From contig NC_072451.1 of NCBI RefSeq assembly GCF_027596085.1, forward strand, positions 10,803,098-10,867,097: DNA of 64,000 nucleotides, read 5' to 3'. The notes beneath the pieces were generated by a model, which was given only the letters and a program-made list of their open reading frames with translations, was not told the DNA's origin and did not search any database. Shown here one piece after another: positions 63,706-64,000 of this stretch; position 1 is the first letter of the stretch, and every line of letters begins with the position of its first letter. The stretch comes from Anoplopoma fimbria. Its lineage: Eukaryota > Chordata > Actinopteri > Perciformes > Anoplopomatidae. A program made the translations under genes and the position numbers.

Positions 63706-64000
63706 CCAGCAATACTTCGGTTGCGTAATACAGTTACATCATACATATCTTCAATATTCATACTGACAATTGGACTCAACACATAACACCCCCGCTAACG
63801 TCAGATTTGCACTCTCACAAAGCCTCTGTCTTTATCCGTACTATCTTGTTCACTGATTTCAAAGCGGCGGGCAGCCAGACTTTCTGTGCAGTTCTCCTTT
63901 GATATGTGTGAGTATTCCTGATCTATTTTTCACTGATGCATGTGATTCATTAAAAATTATACACTGAACCTGATGCCTCTGATAAAGTTTAATAGTCACA
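63706..64000. other. Non-coding sequence to the window end
   Basis: No feature is supported. Confidence 0.45.

Overview
This is a vertebrate nuclear window, almost certainly from a ray-finned (probably percomorph) fish. It is AT-rich, full of (CA)n/(TG)n microsatellites, tRNA-headed SINEs, short inverted-repeat elements, L2-like LINE fragments and fish-type LTR elements. It has no bacterial gene organisation. I recognise no host protein-coding exon, so positions 1-42,690 and 58,451-64,000 read as intergenic or intronic sequence. Every convincing protein-coding stretch belongs to a retroelement, and all of these are damaged.

Layout. 1-42,690: non-coding sequence with scattered repeats. These include four SINE copies of at least three families, four MITE-like elements with visible inverted ends, two solo LTRs with perfect 5-bp target duplications (5706-6020, TSD TGTGC; 23203-23879, TSD GGCTG), a LINE fragment ending in a 22-bp minisatellite (16540-17345), and long CA/TG tracts. 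42,693-58,445: one full-length, heavily decayed Ty3/Gypsy element on the + strand, with roughly 0.8-kb LTRs and a perfect GTCAG target duplication. Its pol domains run protease - integrase - reverse transcriptase - RNase H. Integrase before reverse transcriptase is the hallmark of Gmr1-like elements, and its Gag carries a SCAN-like capsid segment and a CCHC knuckle. 58,451-64,000: a LINE fragment, an inverted repeat-family copy, the 3' half of a second Gmr1-like element with its own 3' LTR (60545-62973), and one more dispersed repeat.

The Gmr1-like element is a three-level nest. A class I (gamma-type) endogenous retrovirus lies on the - strand inside it (45009-53452, TSD TGTT), between protease and integrase, and the host reading frame resumes in phase on the far side. 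That retrovirus was hit by a tRNA-derived SINE in its integrase (47261-47553) and by a 5'-truncated L2-like LINE in its gag (51354-52531, TSD GTCCTTG), while most of its envelope surface domain is replaced by a (CA)n tract. The SINE and the LINE share the same 3' tail, so the window appears to hold a SINE and a relative of the LINE that moves it. A separate 1.26-kb solo LTR (56365-57627, TSD GGTA) lies between the Gmr1 RNase H and its polypurine tract.

Functionally nothing here looks active. Catalytic residues are lost in the integrase, RT and RNase H of the first Gmr1 element, the second has a changed RT box and internal deletions, and the retrovirus lacks most of its 5' LTR and leader. Boundaries, target duplications, motifs and frames were read from the sequence; family names come from recognised motif order and were not checked by database search.
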